From assembly GCA_035772405.1 (NCBI GenBank), contig JAYKKM010000224.1:751001-815000 (forward strand): 64,000 bases of DNA, read 5' to 3'. A program made the translations under genes and the position numbers. The notes beneath the pieces are model-generated. The model did no database searches, was not told where the DNA came from, and saw only the letters and a program-made list of their open reading frames with translations. The DNA is from Chrysogorgia sp. JL179-B06. Its lineage: Eukaryota > Cnidaria > Anthozoa > Scleralcyonacea > Chrysogorgiidae. Below are positions 8,696 through 17,968 of the stretch, piece by piece; the stretch's first letter is position 1, and each line of letters begins with the position of its first letter.

Positions 8696-9320
8696 GTCCT
8701 ATACTATACGATATGTTTTGTTTTTGTGGAGTAACTATTTCGTATGAGTATGGATGTCTTAGAAGTATCTCCAATCTTGCGTACTCGTTGTCTTTCAACT
8801 GTTTTATTATTTTCTCGATTTCCGCTTTATCAACTCCGTTGAGATAATCGTCCACGATAATTTTCATATCGTTTCTGTTAGGGTTGTAGAATGTTACTAA
8901 CTTTGAGATGTTCTCACGGTACGGTTTACTAATTGAGGTTAGTTGTTGTGTTATGACTATTGTTGATAGGTTGTAGTGTCTAGCACTAAAGGCTAGTTTA
9001 ACTAGTTCACTTGTTCTGTTTTTGACGTCCTGTCCACCAGCGCAATCGTCTAGTATTATCAATGAATTGGTGCCTTTGTAAATTCCAGTCACGTATTTAA
9101 GAAATACGTCGACCTTGTCTTGCTCACACTGAATAGCTATGAAGTTTGGGTCTCTCAAGTATTTCCACTCTGTGTACGTTTTGTTCCATTCAAATGTTGG
9201 ACACATGAGAATGATGAAATCGAAGTGATTAATGTAGTCTTTCTCTATCATATCCAAGAGGTGGTACGTTTTACCACAGGCTGTCATACCAACAATTAGC
9301 ATGTTGAAAGGTGTTTTCAT
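8682..9320 (-). CDS. A32-like genome-packaging ATPase
   Basis: 212 residues with Walker A GMTACGKT (11-18), Walker B LIILDD (87-92) and a TQQ sensor (124-126). This is the compact form of the FtsK/HerA-type packaging ATPase found in Polintons and many DNA viruses. It would pump element DNA into capsids. The start is the ATG at 9320, preceded by an ATATAGTAT motif. The 177-aa gene begins inside its 3' end, and the capsid gene lies 16 bases upstream. It differs from the outer element's ATPase in its P-loop and lacks the zinc finger and long C-terminal tail. Confidence 0.88.
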   Translation of the reverse strand: MKTPFNMLIVGMTACGKTYHLLDMIEKDYINHFDFIILMCPTFEWNKTYTEWKYLRDPNFIAIQCEQDKVDVFLKYVTGIYKGTNSLIILDDCAGGQDVKNRTSELVKLAFSARHYNLSTIVITQQLTSISKPYRENISKLVTFYNPNRNDMKIIVDDYLNGVDKAEIEKIIKQLKDNEYARLEILLRHPYSYEIVTPQKQNISYSIGHAKT

Positions 9321-9336
9321 ATAGAATACTATATGT

Positions 9337-10569
9337 TTAGTACTGTATTGATTGTAGATCGTTGTTGATGAGGTTTACGAGACCGTCGGATAGCACGAAT
9401 ATTCTACACATGACGTTCGCTGTTGTGGCTTCTTTATTGATTTCCATCAGTATTCCTGACTGGGTGTTCACGATCTTCTTTCCAGTTGCAACCTTATCGT
9501 TGTCTTCGATAGACCTAAGGTCAACGACCAAAGCGAAACCGTCTTTGTAAAACTTTTGGACAGTCATATGATCGTAGTCTAGTTGTCCGAATAGTCTTTT
9601 CGCTTCTCCCCATAGTCTTGATTTTGGTATTCCTTGACTGTATACCATATTTGGCACGCCTTCTATGGTGAGTTTGACTGACTCTATGTTTGGGTAGACG
9701 AAGTCTTCACTATCAGTTCTTGTTTTATTTGTGAAGAGTAGAACGACAGCTTTCATAGATTTTCTCGGTAGGTTAATATTCTCATTCACGAGTGTGGTTC
9801 CTTTATCCCACTCCACAGTCTTCATTAGCGTGACGTGTTCGTATGATAGAGACCTACCGGATGCGTATAGAGATGATACTTCGTCAGCAATCTCTTGACT
9901 CTCGATAGTTTCGTACTCTAATTCGAGGCTCTCTAACGTATAGCCAGCCACAGCTGATCCAGATTGAGCCACCATAATATCAGATGCTTTGGGGAGTGTG
10001 ATTATGTACCTGAAATTGTTGTTCATGTTGTATGGTGCATATAGACCATGATCTTCTAGAATCTTGTCGATTTGAATCTTTTGTTTAGTGTCATGGACGG
10101 AGAACATCAGACCATCACTAACTTTTTGTGTGTCTCCACTGGCTGCACCACTGTCGTCCTTCGAGATTAACTTTCGAAGGTTCTCGTTTGCTATACCATA
10201 TTCGACCATCTGGTCTCGCTCACTGCTAGATTTCCAGAGGTCTTTATACGTACCGATTACGCTCTCACCACTGTTGTCGTACACAGTCTCACCTGCTAGT
10301 TTTACCACCAGTCTCTCGAGTAGTAGTCTCGAAAGGTTGTTAAGAAACCATGATTTCGCGTTCGAACTCTTAAAGTCGAATAGAAGATGGAGACTAGAGG
10401 GTACCAAACAAGTGTTACCCTTTGTTTTGGGGATGTCGATGTACAACTCTTCCCCTGGATTGGCTTTGTTGGGGTTTAGTGTTACAACGTGACGGGTTCT
10501 TGTGCCTTTGATAGAAGATATTCCGCGACGTCTATATCCAGGAAGCAACTCTCTCTCATTAGTGTTCAT
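9337..10569 (-). CDS. Probable major capsid protein
   Basis: 410 residues, beta-rich, soluble, with no signal or membrane segment. It starts at the ATG at 10569 directly after a TATAGTATAG motif. It has the size and position of a double jelly-roll capsid protein: next to the ATPase and near the minor capsid and integrase genes. Segments such as EELYIDIPKTKGN and RKSMKAVVLLF look like successive beta strands. I also recognise the general pattern from uncharacterised Polinton-type proteins of invertebrates. The capsid assignment rests on context and fold impression rather than a diagnostic motif. Confidence 0.6.
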   Translation of the reverse strand: MNTNERELLPGYRRRGISSIKGTRTRHVVTLNPNKANPGEELYIDIPKTKGNTCLVPSSLHLLFDFKSSNAKSWFLNNLSRLLLERLVVKLAGETVYDNSGESVIGTYKDLWKSSSERDQMVEYGIANENLRKLISKDDSGAASGDTQKVSDGLMFSVHDTKQKIQIDKILEDHGLYAPYNMNNNFRYIITLPKASDIMVAQSGSAVAGYTLESLELEYETIESQEIADEVSSLYASGRSLSYEHVTLMKTVEWDKGTTLVNENINLPRKSMKAVVLLFTNKTRTDSEDFVYPNIESVKLTIEGVPNMVYSQGIPKSRLWGEAKRLFGQLDYDHMTVQKFYKDGFALVVDLRSIEDNDKVATGKKIVNTQSGILMEINKEATTANVMCRIFVLSDGLVNLINNDLQSIQY

Positions 10570-10598
10570 ACTATACTATAACACGTGTTTTATTTCCT

Positions 10599-12029
10599 CT
10601 ATTTGTACTGATCGTAGACGAACCAAGCTAGTGCTATCGCTAGGATCCATAAATTAGATGCTAACCAAGATATGCCTGCAGCTCCCCACTTTAGCGCAGT
10701 TGCCACCACGTTTAGCAGTCCAGCCAGTAGAGGACCAGCCTTTGTGGCTAGATTAGCTATAGCTTTTCCTAGTTTTCCAAGTGCTTGACCACCTTTGAAG
10801 ACTACGCTTCTAGCGGATATTATAATCATGGTGATGAAAGAGGCTACGGTTATTCCTAAAGCTGAAGCGCCTAACCAATTTTCTCTAAACCACTCCTTTA
10901 TTTTTTGTAACCGAGTGATGTCCTCTTTCTGTTGCTCTCTCACACTCTCACGTTCCATTTGATTTAAGGTCCGGTTCCTAGCCATCCTGAGACCTGTCAA
11001 TCGATCATGCAATTCTCTCTTCTCTACGTAACCGTATCTCTCTTTACTCATATTGTCTTCGATCTTGTCAATAGCGCTCTGAAAATAGTCGGCTTGTATT
11101 CTTAGATATTGTGGTCTAGTGTTTTGATCGATACTGATGTTTGGGTTTAGGACACCTCGTAGCTCACTATTTTCTTTTTCTGTTAACCCAATTATGTCAT
11201 CCCATTTCGTTTCAGTTTCAATTACTGGGAAGTCACTTGAAACTGAGACGTTTTCTGTAACGCTAGATGTGGTGTCTTCGTTTCCTGTGACGTCAGTTGT
11301 GGTGTCTCCTGTGACGTTAGTTGAGGTGCTAGGGATTTGTTCAACTAACTGCTTAAACTGTTCAACCGCACTTTTACTTCTACTGTCTCTACTGTAGATC
11401 AAACCATTTTTTCCAGGTTTTAGAATTAGTTTAGGTCTCAAATACTCACCGTCTTCGTTTATCGGTTTGAAGAGAATAGAACCTGATGGTGTCACGTATG
11501 ACCTATTAACTATATTCCTTGACATATCATCATTACTGAGTCTTTTGTTATACGATTTACGTATTTTTCTATCTATTAGATTAGTTCTTTTTATATCGTT
11601 TTCTACAATATCTTTGTTGAGTGTTTTTAGCTCACCCAGTCTTCTTTCGATTTCGATAGCATCTTCGAAAGCTAAATTAAAACTCTCGTCGTGGACGTCA
11701 CCATATGTAACAGGTTCAACAAACACTACTGCTGGGACACTAGTGGTGGTTCTTCCACTAGTTATTAACACTGTTCCATCATCGTCGTTTGTGAATGATG
11801 TATCCATATGTGTTACTCTGTCTTGTACTCTGCGTTTTATGACTCTAGTCTCTATCTCTTGTTTCACCATGGTGATTCTGACATACGTACCATCAAGATC
11901 TTGTGTTATCCCATATTCATCGACTACACCGTTGAGTCGGTCGAGTTCTCTTTCTAACTGTTCGTCCGTATACTTCTCAAAATTGTTACGATCTTGCATT
12001 TCGATTTCATCGAACCCTCCTTCAGCCAT
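10599..12029 (-). CDS. Structural protein with hydrophobic C-terminal tail
   Basis: 476 residues. The first 300 are charged and coiled-coil-like, with a Thr/Val-rich linker around residues 240-270. The last 90 are hydrophobic and glycine/alanine rich: a membrane span near ALGITVASFITMIIISA, an amphipathic AIANLATKAGPLLAGLL stretch and a final span WILAIALAWFVYDQYK. It lies between the capsid and integrase genes. The start at 12029 follows a TAGTATATA motif. A minor virion or membrane-active protein is plausible (compare adenovirus pVI-type functions), but there is no sequence proof. Confidence 0.6.
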   Translation of the reverse strand: MAEGGFDEIEMQDRNNFEKYTDEQLERELDRLNGVVDEYGITQDLDGTYVRITMVKQEIETRVIKRRVQDRVTHMDTSFTNDDDGTVLITSGRTTTSVPAVVFVEPVTYGDVHDESFNLAFEDAIEIERRLGELKTLNKDIVENDIKRTNLIDRKIRKSYNKRLSNDDMSRNIVNRSYVTPSGSILFKPINEDGEYLRPKLILKPGKNGLIYSRDSRSKSAVEQFKQLVEQIPSTSTNVTGDTTTDVTGNEDTTSSVTENVSVSSDFPVIETETKWDDIIGLTEKENSELRGVLNPNISIDQNTRPQYLRIQADYFQSAIDKIEDNMSKERYGYVEKRELHDRLTGLRMARNRTLNQMERESVREQQKEDITRLQKIKEWFRENWLGASALGITVASFITMIIISARSVVFKGGQALGKLGKAIANLATKAGPLLAGLLNVVATALKWGAAGISWLASNLWILAIALAWFVYDQYK

Positions 12030-12035
12030 TATATA

Positions 12036-13121
12036 CTACTCAATATTTTGAATATCACTCTCTGGTATCCATGAGTTGTGTTTACTGTCGTAGCCAAGCC
12101 ACTTGACTAAAACCATCTTTTTACCCTTGACCTTCTTTCTCTTCACTATCTTCTCGACTTTGTATACATCGTCTTTTTTATCAACAGCTGACAACTCTTC
12201 CTCATAAAACTTACCGATGATGAGTTCCCCCTCATGGTCCTCTATCTCGTACACGGTAGGGTCACCACGCACAACCTTTGACACTTTAAATAGCTCCTCG
12301 GTGAAGTTAGCCTCGTACCCCTTTGCGAATATGCTCTTGTACTTCGATATCCTGACAGTCTCACCTACTTTGAACTTTGGTAGTGGGTAGTCACCGAAAT
12401 GGTGTCCAAATAGTGTTGTCCATACTTCGTTTTCGTTTTTCTTACTAACGTCTTTAGGTTTCATTAGAATAGTACTGTGTTTGGTGTTGTTGTAATTCTC
12501 GACGAGCTGGTCTAAAATGTCTATCCACTTGTACGTTCCTTTACTGTAGAAGTACTTCCACATAGACGTCTTGAGTGTTCTGTTAAATCGTTCCACGACT
12601 GCTGCCTTTTTATCAGAGTTCGTGCTGAAGTACTTCACGTTGTGTTTATCCAACAGATCCTTCACACCAACGTTGTAGAATTCCTTACCGTCGTCAAACT
12701 GAACCAGTTTTGGATATTCACCAAATCTAACCTTAGCCTTCTCCAGTAACTTTGCGACAGCCTTAGTCATGTTTTCTGTGTCTTTCCTGTAGACAGGTAT
12801 GGTAAACGCATACCTACTAAGGATCTCAGTGGCTGTTAGTATCCAGTAGTACCCGTTGTTCTTGTGTTTGTACTTGCCCATATCAACCAAGTCCATCTGT
12901 ATCTGCTCACCCAGATAGTCAACAAACGTTTGTCTAAACTTGTGTTTCTTAACAACTGGTTTGTACCTGGTGTATGTGTCTTGAGATTTTAACCAGTCCT
13001 TTATCTTTGTCCTACTAACGTTTAGTCCATCTTCTTGTGCCTTTTGGTATAGCCTCTCAGCGGACTGGTAACCAGTTGACGGATTATAGTAAATACCTCT
13101 TAGTTCTTGCTCTATGTCCAT
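12036..13121 (-). CDS. Polinton integrase (RVE family) with C-terminal chromodomain
   Basis: About 361 residues from the ATG at 13121. Two further codons upstream begin only at a GTG. The retroviral-type core has catalytic Asp in QMDLVD (about 77), Asp in VQFDDGKEF (about 143) and Glu in AAVVERFNR (about 177), all present. The last 45 residues form a chromodomain (VYKVEKIVKRKK...VKWLGY...NSWIPE), which would guide integration to particular chromatin. Integrase generates the 6-bp duplications seen at both element boundaries. It lies 2 bases from the 476-aa gene in the leftward cluster. Confidence 0.92.
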   Translation of the reverse strand: MDIEQELRGIYYNPSTGYQSAERLYQKAQEDGLNVSRTKIKDWLKSQDTYTRYKPVVKKHKFRQTFVDYLGEQIQMDLVDMGKYKHKNNGYYWILTATEILSRYAFTIPVYRKDTENMTKAVAKLLEKAKVRFGEYPKLVQFDDGKEFYNVGVKDLLDKHNVKYFSTNSDKKAAVVERFNRTLKTSMWKYFYSKGTYKWIDILDQLVENYNNTKHSTILMKPKDVSKKNENEVWTTLFGHHFGDYPLPKFKVGETVRISKYKSIFAKGYEANFTEELFKVSKVVRGDPTVYEIEDHEGELIIGKFYEEELSAVDKKDDVYKVEKIVKRKKVKGKKMVLVKWLGYDSKHNSWIPESDIQNIE

Positions 13122-13126
13122 ATACA

Positions 13127-13771
13127 CTACGTGATGTGTAAATCTAGCAGCACCTCGCCAACGCTAATACTGTTGTCATCCTGATCTGTTATCTTGAACT
13201 CTAGTTGGTTGACGACTCCTTTGTTTATTGGGATTTTCGACCCAACGCCAAAATGTTGTACAGAGCTCTTTAATGTCTGTGTGCTAGTTATTGGCAGTAC
13301 TGCGATACAATCGCTTTTGCTACCATTAACTATGTTCTTGGATCTGTCCACAATATTAGATGTTACTTGTATGTATTTCAGTCCTATGTTAACGTTAACA
13401 ACGTTGGGACTGGTTTTCGTGGTGGCTATTGTAGTGTTTTCGTCAAACCCTAAAAGTTGTCCAAATTTAAACAGTTCTATTTGTTGATCAGTTGTTATCG
13501 TACACGTCAAGTCATATGTGTTAGCCACTAGCTTCACCTCTCCTAACTCTTTCAAGTCGTCGGCGATCATTTTAAAGGTGTGGTACCCAGGACTAAAAAC
13601 GTGGTCACTACTGTTGTAAGTTATCTTGTTGTTAGCTGTGGTTACGTTAACGTAGTCCCAAAAGATGGTTGCCTCCTTCACTAGTAAGTGAGGGTCTAAG
13701 TTAGTTGCTAGAATTGACTCTGGTAGGTCTACAGTTTTCGTTGAACCACTAATCAATACTACCACTCTCAT
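13127..13771 (-). CDS. Probable minor capsid (penton-like) protein
   Basis: 214 residues, beta-rich and neutral, with repeating strand patterns such as VVVLISGSTKTVDLP and VNIGLKYIQVTSN, consistent with a jelly-roll. It lies at the head of the leftward structural cluster and shares a 17-bp divergent promoter gap with the 567-aa gene. The penton assignment comes from the usual Polinton gene set, the size and the context; no diagnostic residue is visible. The start is the ATG at 13771. Confidence 0.55.
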   Translation of the reverse strand: MRVVVLISGSTKTVDLPESILATNLDPHLLVKEATIFWDYVNVTTANNKITYNSSDHVFSPGYHTFKMIADDLKELGEVKLVANTYDLTCTITTDQQIELFKFGQLLGFDENTTIATTKTSPNVVNVNIGLKYIQVTSNIVDRSKNIVNGSKSDCIAVLPITSTQTLKSSVQHFGVGSKIPINKGVVNQLEFKITDQDDNSISVGEVLLDLHIT

Positions 13772-13788
13772 ATAACGTACGGTATGTT
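13772..13788. promoter_or_regulatory. 17-bp divergent promoter gap
   Basis: Only ATAACGTACGGTATGTT separates the two divergent start codons. It is nearly self-complementary (ATAAC...GTTAT around GTACG). It must serve both the leftward structural block and the rightward block, unless promoters lie inside the coding regions. Confidence 0.5.
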
Positions 13789-15492
13789 ATGATGGATGAG
13801 TTTAGGAGAGAGTATCCTTATGCTGACAAGAATAGGTTTTTTCTTGACGTTGACGACAACATGCGTAGACATATATTCTTCGTAACGAAAACTAACAGTG
13901 GTGACATTAGTATAGACTCAAATAGGTTTAAGAGTAACTCTGAGTACACTAAGTATCTAACGATAAACAAACCAGTAGACATTGATGTATTGATCAGACG
14001 CTACTATGGGGATAACTATGACAAAGCGACTAAGAATTCGAGAGACGCTATCAAGAAGGCCAAGTCGGACTTCATAAAAAAGTATCCCTACGCCACACTG
14101 ACCAAGTTTTGTTTCGAGCCTATCCAAACACGACAAGGTGACGTGACAAGGGTCGACATCTACTTCATAAACAACGACATATTGTCTACTAATATTACCA
14201 ACGCTATATTTAAAAATGACAAGAGTATGTGGAAGTGGCTGCACAATAGCAAGTTCCCAATAATATGGCTCTCTGGTGGAACTATCCAACCACTATCGAA
14301 AGGCCGCAAGAACCACTGGGGACTTTGGGATGGCTATCCAACGGAAAACGTGTTGAACTATCTAGTGAATAACTTTAGAGTATTCGTTAATCAAAAGAGC
14401 TATTTTCTCTCAAAGTCACCAGTATTACAAATCACCACTTCAAAGACAAAGTCAAAGTGGAACGACAATGAGAGCTACTATAGGGTTGTGTTTGCAACAT
14501 ATTGTGCAAGTTTCTGTTGTGGAGTGTCGTTACAACACTTGTCACCTTCACAAGAAGTCCACCCTGTTATCACAAGTGTAATGAGATTCCATCTATACTT
14601 TACCATTAGAAGGCTTCTCAGAAGGATGGAAGGTGGTGAGAGTATGGGATCGATAAGTAGAGAGTTCGATGCTGGAGAATTGTACGGTAAGACAGACAAG
14701 ATCCCTAGAAAACATTACTACCAGGGTAAGGTACTTGCTGATGGTACGACGGGTGAGGAGAGAGTCTTCACAATTAACGACGTTAAGAACGACTACAAAC
14801 GATACATTCCTCTAGTGTCAAGCGGTTTTACCAATATTGGGCGACAATACCTAAATCAGTCTATAGAAGCCTTTGTTTACTCCACACTTGGTGCACAAGC
14901 TAGGACACGTGTGTCAGTAGTTGGTGGTTCCGCAGGTAGTCTAGAGACTCAACAAGAGTTTCGCAAGTTGGTGGAAGACAGCGTTATAAACTATGACGTG
15001 TCAACATGGATTCTAAACATGAACAAGTCGATTAGAGACACTAACGTTGTCCAAAATCTTGCACTATCACCATCTACATGGTTAATGCCAAGTAACGTGG
15101 TAATCCTCAAGAGCAAAATCGCTGGGTACAACAACCTGCTAAAGACTGCTTCACAGAGTATGAAGTTTGGAGTGAATAGTGGGCTAAACTACGCACCAAC
15201 GATGGAGGCAAAGAAAGTTCACCAAGAAGGTGGAGAGCACCTGGAGACACTTGACAAACAACCAAAGGTGACGAATCGTCTGGCGACACCAAACGTGGCG
15301 CACCAGGAAGGTGGAGAGCACCTGGAGACACTTGATAAGCCACCAAAGGTGGCACATCGCATGGCAACACCAAATGTGACACACCAAGAATATCGTCTGG
15401 AGGTGACACAAGATAGCAACGCTACAGAGTTGTGGCTAGTTCTAGGGGCTTCTGCTGTGTCTGGCTATTTAGTGAGCAAATATGTGTTATAG
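13789..15492 (+). CDS. 567-aa protein with 27-residue tandem repeats and C-terminal membrane anchor
   Basis: The first 300 residues are mixed alpha/beta with many aromatic residues, then a Gly/Ser linker (VSVVGGSAGSLE). A 27-residue unit containing HQEGGEHLETLDK follows, at exactly 81-bp period (15220, 15301, partial at 15382). The protein ends in a single hydrophobic segment (ELWLVLGASAVSGYLVSKYVL). ATG at 13789 or 13792. I do not recognise the fold. Repeat stalk plus C-terminal anchor suggests a surface or virion-attached protein, which is inference. Confidence 0.6.
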   Translation: MMDEFRREYPYADKNRFFLDVDDNMRRHIFFVTKTNSGDISIDSNRFKSNSEYTKYLTINKPVDIDVLIRRYYGDNYDKATKNSRDAIKKAKSDFIKKYPYATLTKFCFEPIQTRQGDVTRVDIYFINNDILSTNITNAIFKNDKSMWKWLHNSKFPIIWLSGGTIQPLSKGRKNHWGLWDGYPTENVLNYLVNNFRVFVNQKSYFLSKSPVLQITTSKTKSKWNDNESYYRVVFATYCASFCCGVSLQHLSPSQEVHPVITSVMRFHLYFTIRRLLRRMEGGESMGSISREFDAGELYGKTDKIPRKHYYQGKVLADGTTGEERVFTINDVKNDYKRYIPLVSSGFTNIGRQYLNQSIEAFVYSTLGAQARTRVSVVGGSAGSLETQQEFRKLVEDSVINYDVSTWILNMNKSIRDTNVVQNLALSPSTWLMPSNVVILKSKIAGYNNLLKTASQSMKFGVNSGLNYAPTMEAKKVHQEGGEHLETLDKQPKVTNRLATPNVAHQEGGEHLETLDKPPKVAHRMATPNVTHQEYRLEVTQDSNATELWLVLGASAVSGYLVSKYVL

Positions 15493-15496
15493 CATA

Positions 15497-16450
15497 ATGA
15501 GTCTAAGTTACGGATTTGAGGACAGAGACTACGAGAGCGACGAAATATTAAGAAGAGCGAAGAGACATCTAGACAATGACCCTAAACTAAGCGTGAGCGG
15601 TGGGAGGATGTCTGGAGATATAGATATGGCGCTCAGGGCACTCAAAAACATAGCAGATCCAGTCGATGATTTGGACGCTATCAGTAAAAAAGTGTTGGAG
15701 TCAGTGTACTTATCACAATACTTTAAAGTGCAGTCCTATAACGTTCTACTCGATTTTAACACCACAAAGCACACCGCGAACACGGACATGACGCAGTTTT
15801 ACCACAGTGGGACAAATAAAGTGAAAGCCATTGGAAACACACTAGTGCAAAGTATTCAATCCTATGGTCCTATTATTGGTACTGACAGTGGTCATAGCTT
15901 CCTATCCCCTACAATAACTCAATATCAACTAGAGGTTGGAATGCACTTTAACTGTCCACGTATGCAGTACTGTGACATATCCGTTTTCGTGGTGTTGAGG
16001 TTAGCCAAGAGGGTGTCTACAGCAGATTGGGAGGCGATTATCTCAAACGATGATGGTTCTTGGGACAAGTTCATCGGATATAAAGGTGGTACAACTGATA
16101 AGTTGTCGTTTGGTGGTGGCCTCCCAGCAAAGGAGTACACGTGTGCAATACCAAATAATATCGACACCACTAAGAGACACATGATATCAATACATTGGCA
16201 GATGGGTAACTCGCATGTTAGAGTCAACAACACAAGGTCGACAGACTCAGACTTCACAGCTAACTATAATGAGATAGGGTATCCCTATGGAACAATATTT
16301 GCAATACATCGACCAAAATCGTTGCTCGCACCCTACGCGTACCCATCTCTGATAGAGTTCTACGGTATGAAGATAGTCTCTGGCTACATGACGAACCGAG
16401 ACATAATATTAGTTGGTAGAGATATGATGAAGGAATATGGGGTAAGTTAA
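15497..16450 (+). CDS. LamG/concanavalin-like fibre candidate
   Basis: About 317 residues from the ATG at 15497, four bases after the 567-aa stop codon and preceded by GTTATAGCATA. The N-terminal 70 residues are helical. The rest reads like a jelly-roll lectin domain: paired strands around DISVFVVLRL, HMISIHWQMGNSHVRVNN and a final IEFYGMKIVSGYMTN, similar to the closing strand of LamG/ConA-like domains. Such a domain would suit receptor or glycan binding. The assignment rests on pattern only. Confidence 0.5.
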   Translation: MSLSYGFEDRDYESDEILRRAKRHLDNDPKLSVSGGRMSGDIDMALRALKNIADPVDDLDAISKKVLESVYLSQYFKVQSYNVLLDFNTTKHTANTDMTQFYHSGTNKVKAIGNTLVQSIQSYGPIIGTDSGHSFLSPTITQYQLEVGMHFNCPRMQYCDISVFVVLRLAKRVSTADWEAIISNDDGSWDKFIGYKGGTTDKLSFGGGLPAKEYTCAIPNNIDTTKRHMISIHWQMGNSHVRVNNTRSTDSDFTANYNEIGYPYGTIFAIHRPKSLLAPYAYPSLIEFYGMKIVSGYMTNRDIILVGRDMMKEYGVS

Positions 16451-16950
16451 TGAGGAAGAAGTCAGTTGTTGTTTTCAATCACATATCAAAGGATATGTCA
16501 GAGGAAGAGGTGCTAGAGCTCAAACGTTTGTACGCGTACTACCACAAACTAGAAGCCTGTTACAAATGGAAATACAAGAAGTTGAAGAAAGTTAAACTAT
16601 CGTTAAACATGACTAGCGTAGGGTTAACGACAGTAGGGATTATAGCTGGATCGATAACCGTTAACCCTCTAATCATTGCTTGTATTAGTGGTCCTGGTGT
16701 GATCATCCAAGGCTACTTGGCTAAATCCAATCTGACGAATAGAGTGGAGCATTGTAAGTTCGCACACACTAGCTATAAAAAGATACTGACACAACTAAGA
16801 TCGTATCTTAGAGGTCTTCCTTACAACGAGTCAATGTTTCTCTCAGACGTTAAAGTGTTGGACGATATTGTGACTGACTTATGTCCACCAATCAATGGAA
16901 TGGTGAAAAGGTACAACAAAATATATGACGAGACCAACGTTCCAAGATAG
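16450..16950 (+). CDS. 166-aa protein with hydrophobic hairpin
   Basis: The start codon overlaps the previous stop (TAATG at 16448). A basic helical N-terminal half (KWKYKKLKKVKL) precedes two adjacent hydrophobic segments (VGLTTVGIIAGSI and PLIIACISGPGVIIQGYLA), followed by a helical tail. No TATAGTATA motif precedes it, so it is probably translated from the upstream gene's transcript. Predicted membrane protein of unknown role. Confidence 0.55.
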   Translation: MRKKSVVVFNHISKDMSEEEVLELKRLYAYYHKLEACYKWKYKKLKKVKLSLNMTSVGLTTVGIIAGSITVNPLIIACISGPGVIIQGYLAKSNLTNRVEHCKFAHTSYKKILTQLRSYLRGLPYNESMFLSDVKVLDDIVTDLCPPINGMVKRYNKIYDETNVPR

Positions 16951-16964
16951 GGTAAGACATGCAG

Positions 16965-17069
16965 GGGGTGACTCACCCCACACGGCCACACACGGTCGGT
17001 CTACATGTCAGAACCAGGAGTGTGTTCCACATGAAAGATGACAAAAACTCAGGTCCCAAAATGGGACCT
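16965..17069. terminator. Intergenic stem-loops before the BRO-like gene
   Basis: The 160-base gap after the 166-aa gene has a GGGGTGA/TCACCCC stem (16965-16979) and a perfect 8-bp stem, AGGTCCCA/TGGGACCT with a 3-base loop, at 17051-17069. They could mark the transcript end or a processing site between gene blocks. Confidence 0.35.
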
Positions 17070-17110
17070 TGGTCAGAGTCACTTATAATATTACACACGG
17101 TATATTATAT

Positions 17111-17911
17111 ATGACGAGCCTTGTCAGAAATTTCAGTTTTGAGAACAACTCAGTCACGACTATTAAAGACGGAGACAATATTTGGTTCTATGGAAAAGAA
17201 GTCGCTAAGGCACTAGGGTATAAAAACGCGAGTTGGGCTATCAGTGCACACGTTGACGACATATATAAGGTCAAACGAGAGGTGTTTGAAGGGGTGCGCG
17301 AATCACGCACCCCTTTGAACTTACAACCAAACACGATATTAATATCGGAGCCAGGAGTTTACGCTCTAGTCTTCTCATCGAAACTCGAGTCAGCTAAGAA
17401 GTTTCAAAACTGGGTGTTCTCAGAAGTCCTACCATCTATTAGAAAGACAGGTGTTTACACGCAACGTAACCAGTTATCAATAATGAATGAGACAGATTTA
17501 CACTACGACATTGTAAAATATATTAAAGAATACCATCCGGTAATAACCATTCCAGGACTCGGTGAGTATCAAAACACAACAACCAGAAGAAAAGATGGGT
17601 GGAACAAAGGGTATGTGGGTGGGCAACCAGATTTGATTGTTCCACAACTACACAAGAGATACAATGGTTTTGCTATAGAGTTCAAAACACCGAAAGGTAA
17701 TGGAGTTATTAGGAACAACCAGATGAAGGCATTAAAGAGGCTAAGATCACAAGGATACGACACGCTACTATCCTCTAACCAACATAAGATAATACATTTC
17801 ATAGAAACATATATGAGAGACTCCAGAGTTCTATGTGAGTACTGCAACAGGAGATTTAAGAGTGAAACCACACTGTCTAATCACCAAAGATACTTTCATC
17901 GAATACTATGA
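17111..17911 (+). CDS. BRO-N / PD-(D/E)XK nuclease / C2H2 protein
   Basis: 266 residues from the ATG at 17111, directly after TATATTATAT. Residues 1-110 are a BRO-N-like domain (NIWFYGKEVAKALGY, SEPGVYALVFSSKLESAKKFQ). Residues 145-220 look like a restriction-type nuclease: GQPDLIVP (Asp 174), FAIEFKTPKG (Glu 190, Lys 192), NNQ. Residues 242-263 form a C2H2 finger (CEYC...H....H). BRO proteins are common in large DNA viruses and phages and bind nucleic acid. Joining them to a nuclease and a finger suggests a replication, recombination or competitor-exclusion role. Confidence 0.7.
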   Translation: MTSLVRNFSFENNSVTTIKDGDNIWFYGKEVAKALGYKNASWAISAHVDDIYKVKREVFEGVRESRTPLNLQPNTILISEPGVYALVFSSKLESAKKFQNWVFSEVLPSIRKTGVYTQRNQLSIMNETDLHYDIVKYIKEYHPVITIPGLGEYQNTTTRRKDGWNKGYVGGQPDLIVPQLHKRYNGFAIEFKTPKGNGVIRNNQMKALKRLRSQGYDTLLSSNQHKIIHFIETYMRDSRVLCEYCNRRFKSETTLSNHQRYFHRIL

Positions 17912-17968
17912 GATAATCTGTGAGATGACTGTGAGGTCATCTATAACAAGACACCACATATAGTATAG

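Noticed and set aside
6278..16972. CAGGGGGTGAC shared by the outer pX promoter region (6278) and the nested element's intergenic gap (16962)
   Set aside because: Eleven bases can recur by chance in a 64-kb window; flanks do not match and the contexts differ.
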